The notes beneath the pieces were generated by a model, which saw only the letters and a list, made by a program, of their open reading frames with translations, ran no database searches and was not told the DNA's origin. This document shows, in pieces, positions 33,298 through 33,638 of a stretch of DNA of 33,638 nt (positions are counted from its first letter, which is position 1; every line of letters starts with the position of its first letter). The position numbers and the translations under genes were made by a program. Location: positions 1,902 through 35,539 of the forward strand of contig ML210403.1 in NCBI GenBank assembly GCA_004369085.1, in the 5' to 3' direction. This DNA is from Coprinopsis marcescibilis. Its lineage: Eukaryota > Basidiomycota > Agaricomycetes > Agaricales > Psathyrellaceae.

Positions 33298-33354
33298 GTA
33301 ATTACGTGCTACGTTGAAAGTCAATACTCTAATTTCCCGCGCGGTGTGACTCAT
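33295..33354 (-). CDS. LINE ORF2, first 20 codons (cut off by the transposon)
   Basis: ATG at 33354 overlaps the ORF1 stop in the form ATGA, an arrangement suited to reinitiation. The 20 codons read MSHTAREIRVLTFNVARNYL. LTFNVAR is the first strand and the Asn of the APE-like endonuclease. The next codon of the protein is found at 917 on the other side of the insert. Confidence 0.85.
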
Positions 33355-33638
33355 TGGCCTACGTGCGGGATGTTAGATTGGTTCCGGGCGTTAGCTCGAC
33401 GCTGACGTACCTCGGCATATCTTCGCTTGATCCAATCCGAATCAAAGCGGCGGCCCCAGAAGGAGCATTTCATGCTGTTAGCTGCGTGGTTGCCCGCGCA
33501 GTTGACGCATCTCATATGTGTGCATGGCACGTCCATCGGTGCCGCAGGTACCGGTGGGGTGGCATTCGGATTCCCCTTGCAGCAGCCCGCCACTTGACGA
33601 TGTTGTCCTTGTTCGTGGGGGCCTCCGCATTCGGGGCA
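33351..33638 (-). CDS. LINE ORF1 (gag-like), zinc-knuckle C-terminus, partial
   Basis: The frame is open from the right window edge to TGA at 33351-33353. It carries zinc-knuckle patterns CPECGGPH and CVNCAGNHAANSMKC (C-X2-C-X3-H-X6-C), then a basic tail KRRYAEVRQRRANARN. ORF1 proteins of this kind bind the LINE RNA. The N-terminal part lies outside the window. It is followed by ORF2 with a 4-base overlap. Confidence 0.85.
   Translation of the reverse strand, partial: CPECGGPHEQGQHRQVAGCCKGNPNATPPVPAAPMDVPCTHMRCVNCAGNHAANSMKCSFWGRRFDSDWIKRRYAEVRQRRANARNQSNIPHVGQ

Noticed and set aside
1..33638. CRISPR arrays, rRNA or tRNA genes, bacterial operons
   Set aside because: No regularly spaced repeats, rRNA motifs or Shine-Dalgarno-led gene strings were seen. 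Intron structure is fungal throughout.

Overview
The window looks like nuclear DNA of a filamentous basidiomycete, probably an agaricomycete. Most genes are cut by many 47-60 nt introns with GTRNGT donors and CTNAC-like branch sites. The families present (Plavaka-type transposase, fungal TET/JBP dioxygenase, F-box/LRR-like protein, WD40 proteins, APE-type LINE) fit that group. No bacterial features, rRNA, tRNA or CRISPR arrays were seen. All gene models are manual splices.

The main result is that positions 921-33294 read as one 32,374-bp DNA transposon inserted into a LINE. Its ends are imperfect inverted repeats starting CACTG (CACTGGAGGC at left, CACTGCAGGC at right on the other strand). 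They are flanked by a 3-bp duplication, CAA, at 918-920 and 33295-33297. On the minus strand the LINE ORF1 tail and the first 20 codons of ORF2 lie at the right edge of the window. The rest of the ORF2 endonuclease domain lies at the left edge. Removing the insert plus one CAA joins the two parts exactly in frame, with no lost or gained base. Transposase type, CACTG ends and 3-bp duplication agree with a CMC/CACTA-like Plavaka element.

Inside, the genes form two divergent blocks that meet at 19.1-19.6 kb. The left block is all on the minus strand, from the centre outward: an acidic/Gly-rich protein (19093-16371), a WD40 protein with a C-terminal membrane anchor (16050-14573), a 947-aa protein of unknown function (13429-10534), a very long multi-exon membrane/F-box gene (10385-5791, possibly two genes) and a TET/JBP 5-methylcytosine dioxygenase with its active-site residues intact (5078-3481). 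The right block is on the plus strand: an unknown protein with an unresolved frame break (19585-20789), a second membrane-anchored WD40 protein paralogous to the first (20950-22596), a small unknown protein (22744-23599), a short ORF and the transposase (24509-28160).

Beyond the transposase, 28.99-30.41 kb is a broken, intron-bearing piece of the host listerin (LTN1) gene. A possible second captured gene follows at 31876-32315. The outer 0.3-0.6 kb at each end is AT-rich and non-coding. Several stretches stay unresolved: 1.6-3.3 kb, 28.2-29.0 kb and 30.4-31.9 kb. They are described as such.

A reasonable reading, which is inference, is a giant self-mobilising element. The transposase would move it and the TET/JBP enzyme could oxidise methylcytosine on the element or its host. 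A set of structural and membrane-associated proteins of unknown role travels with them.
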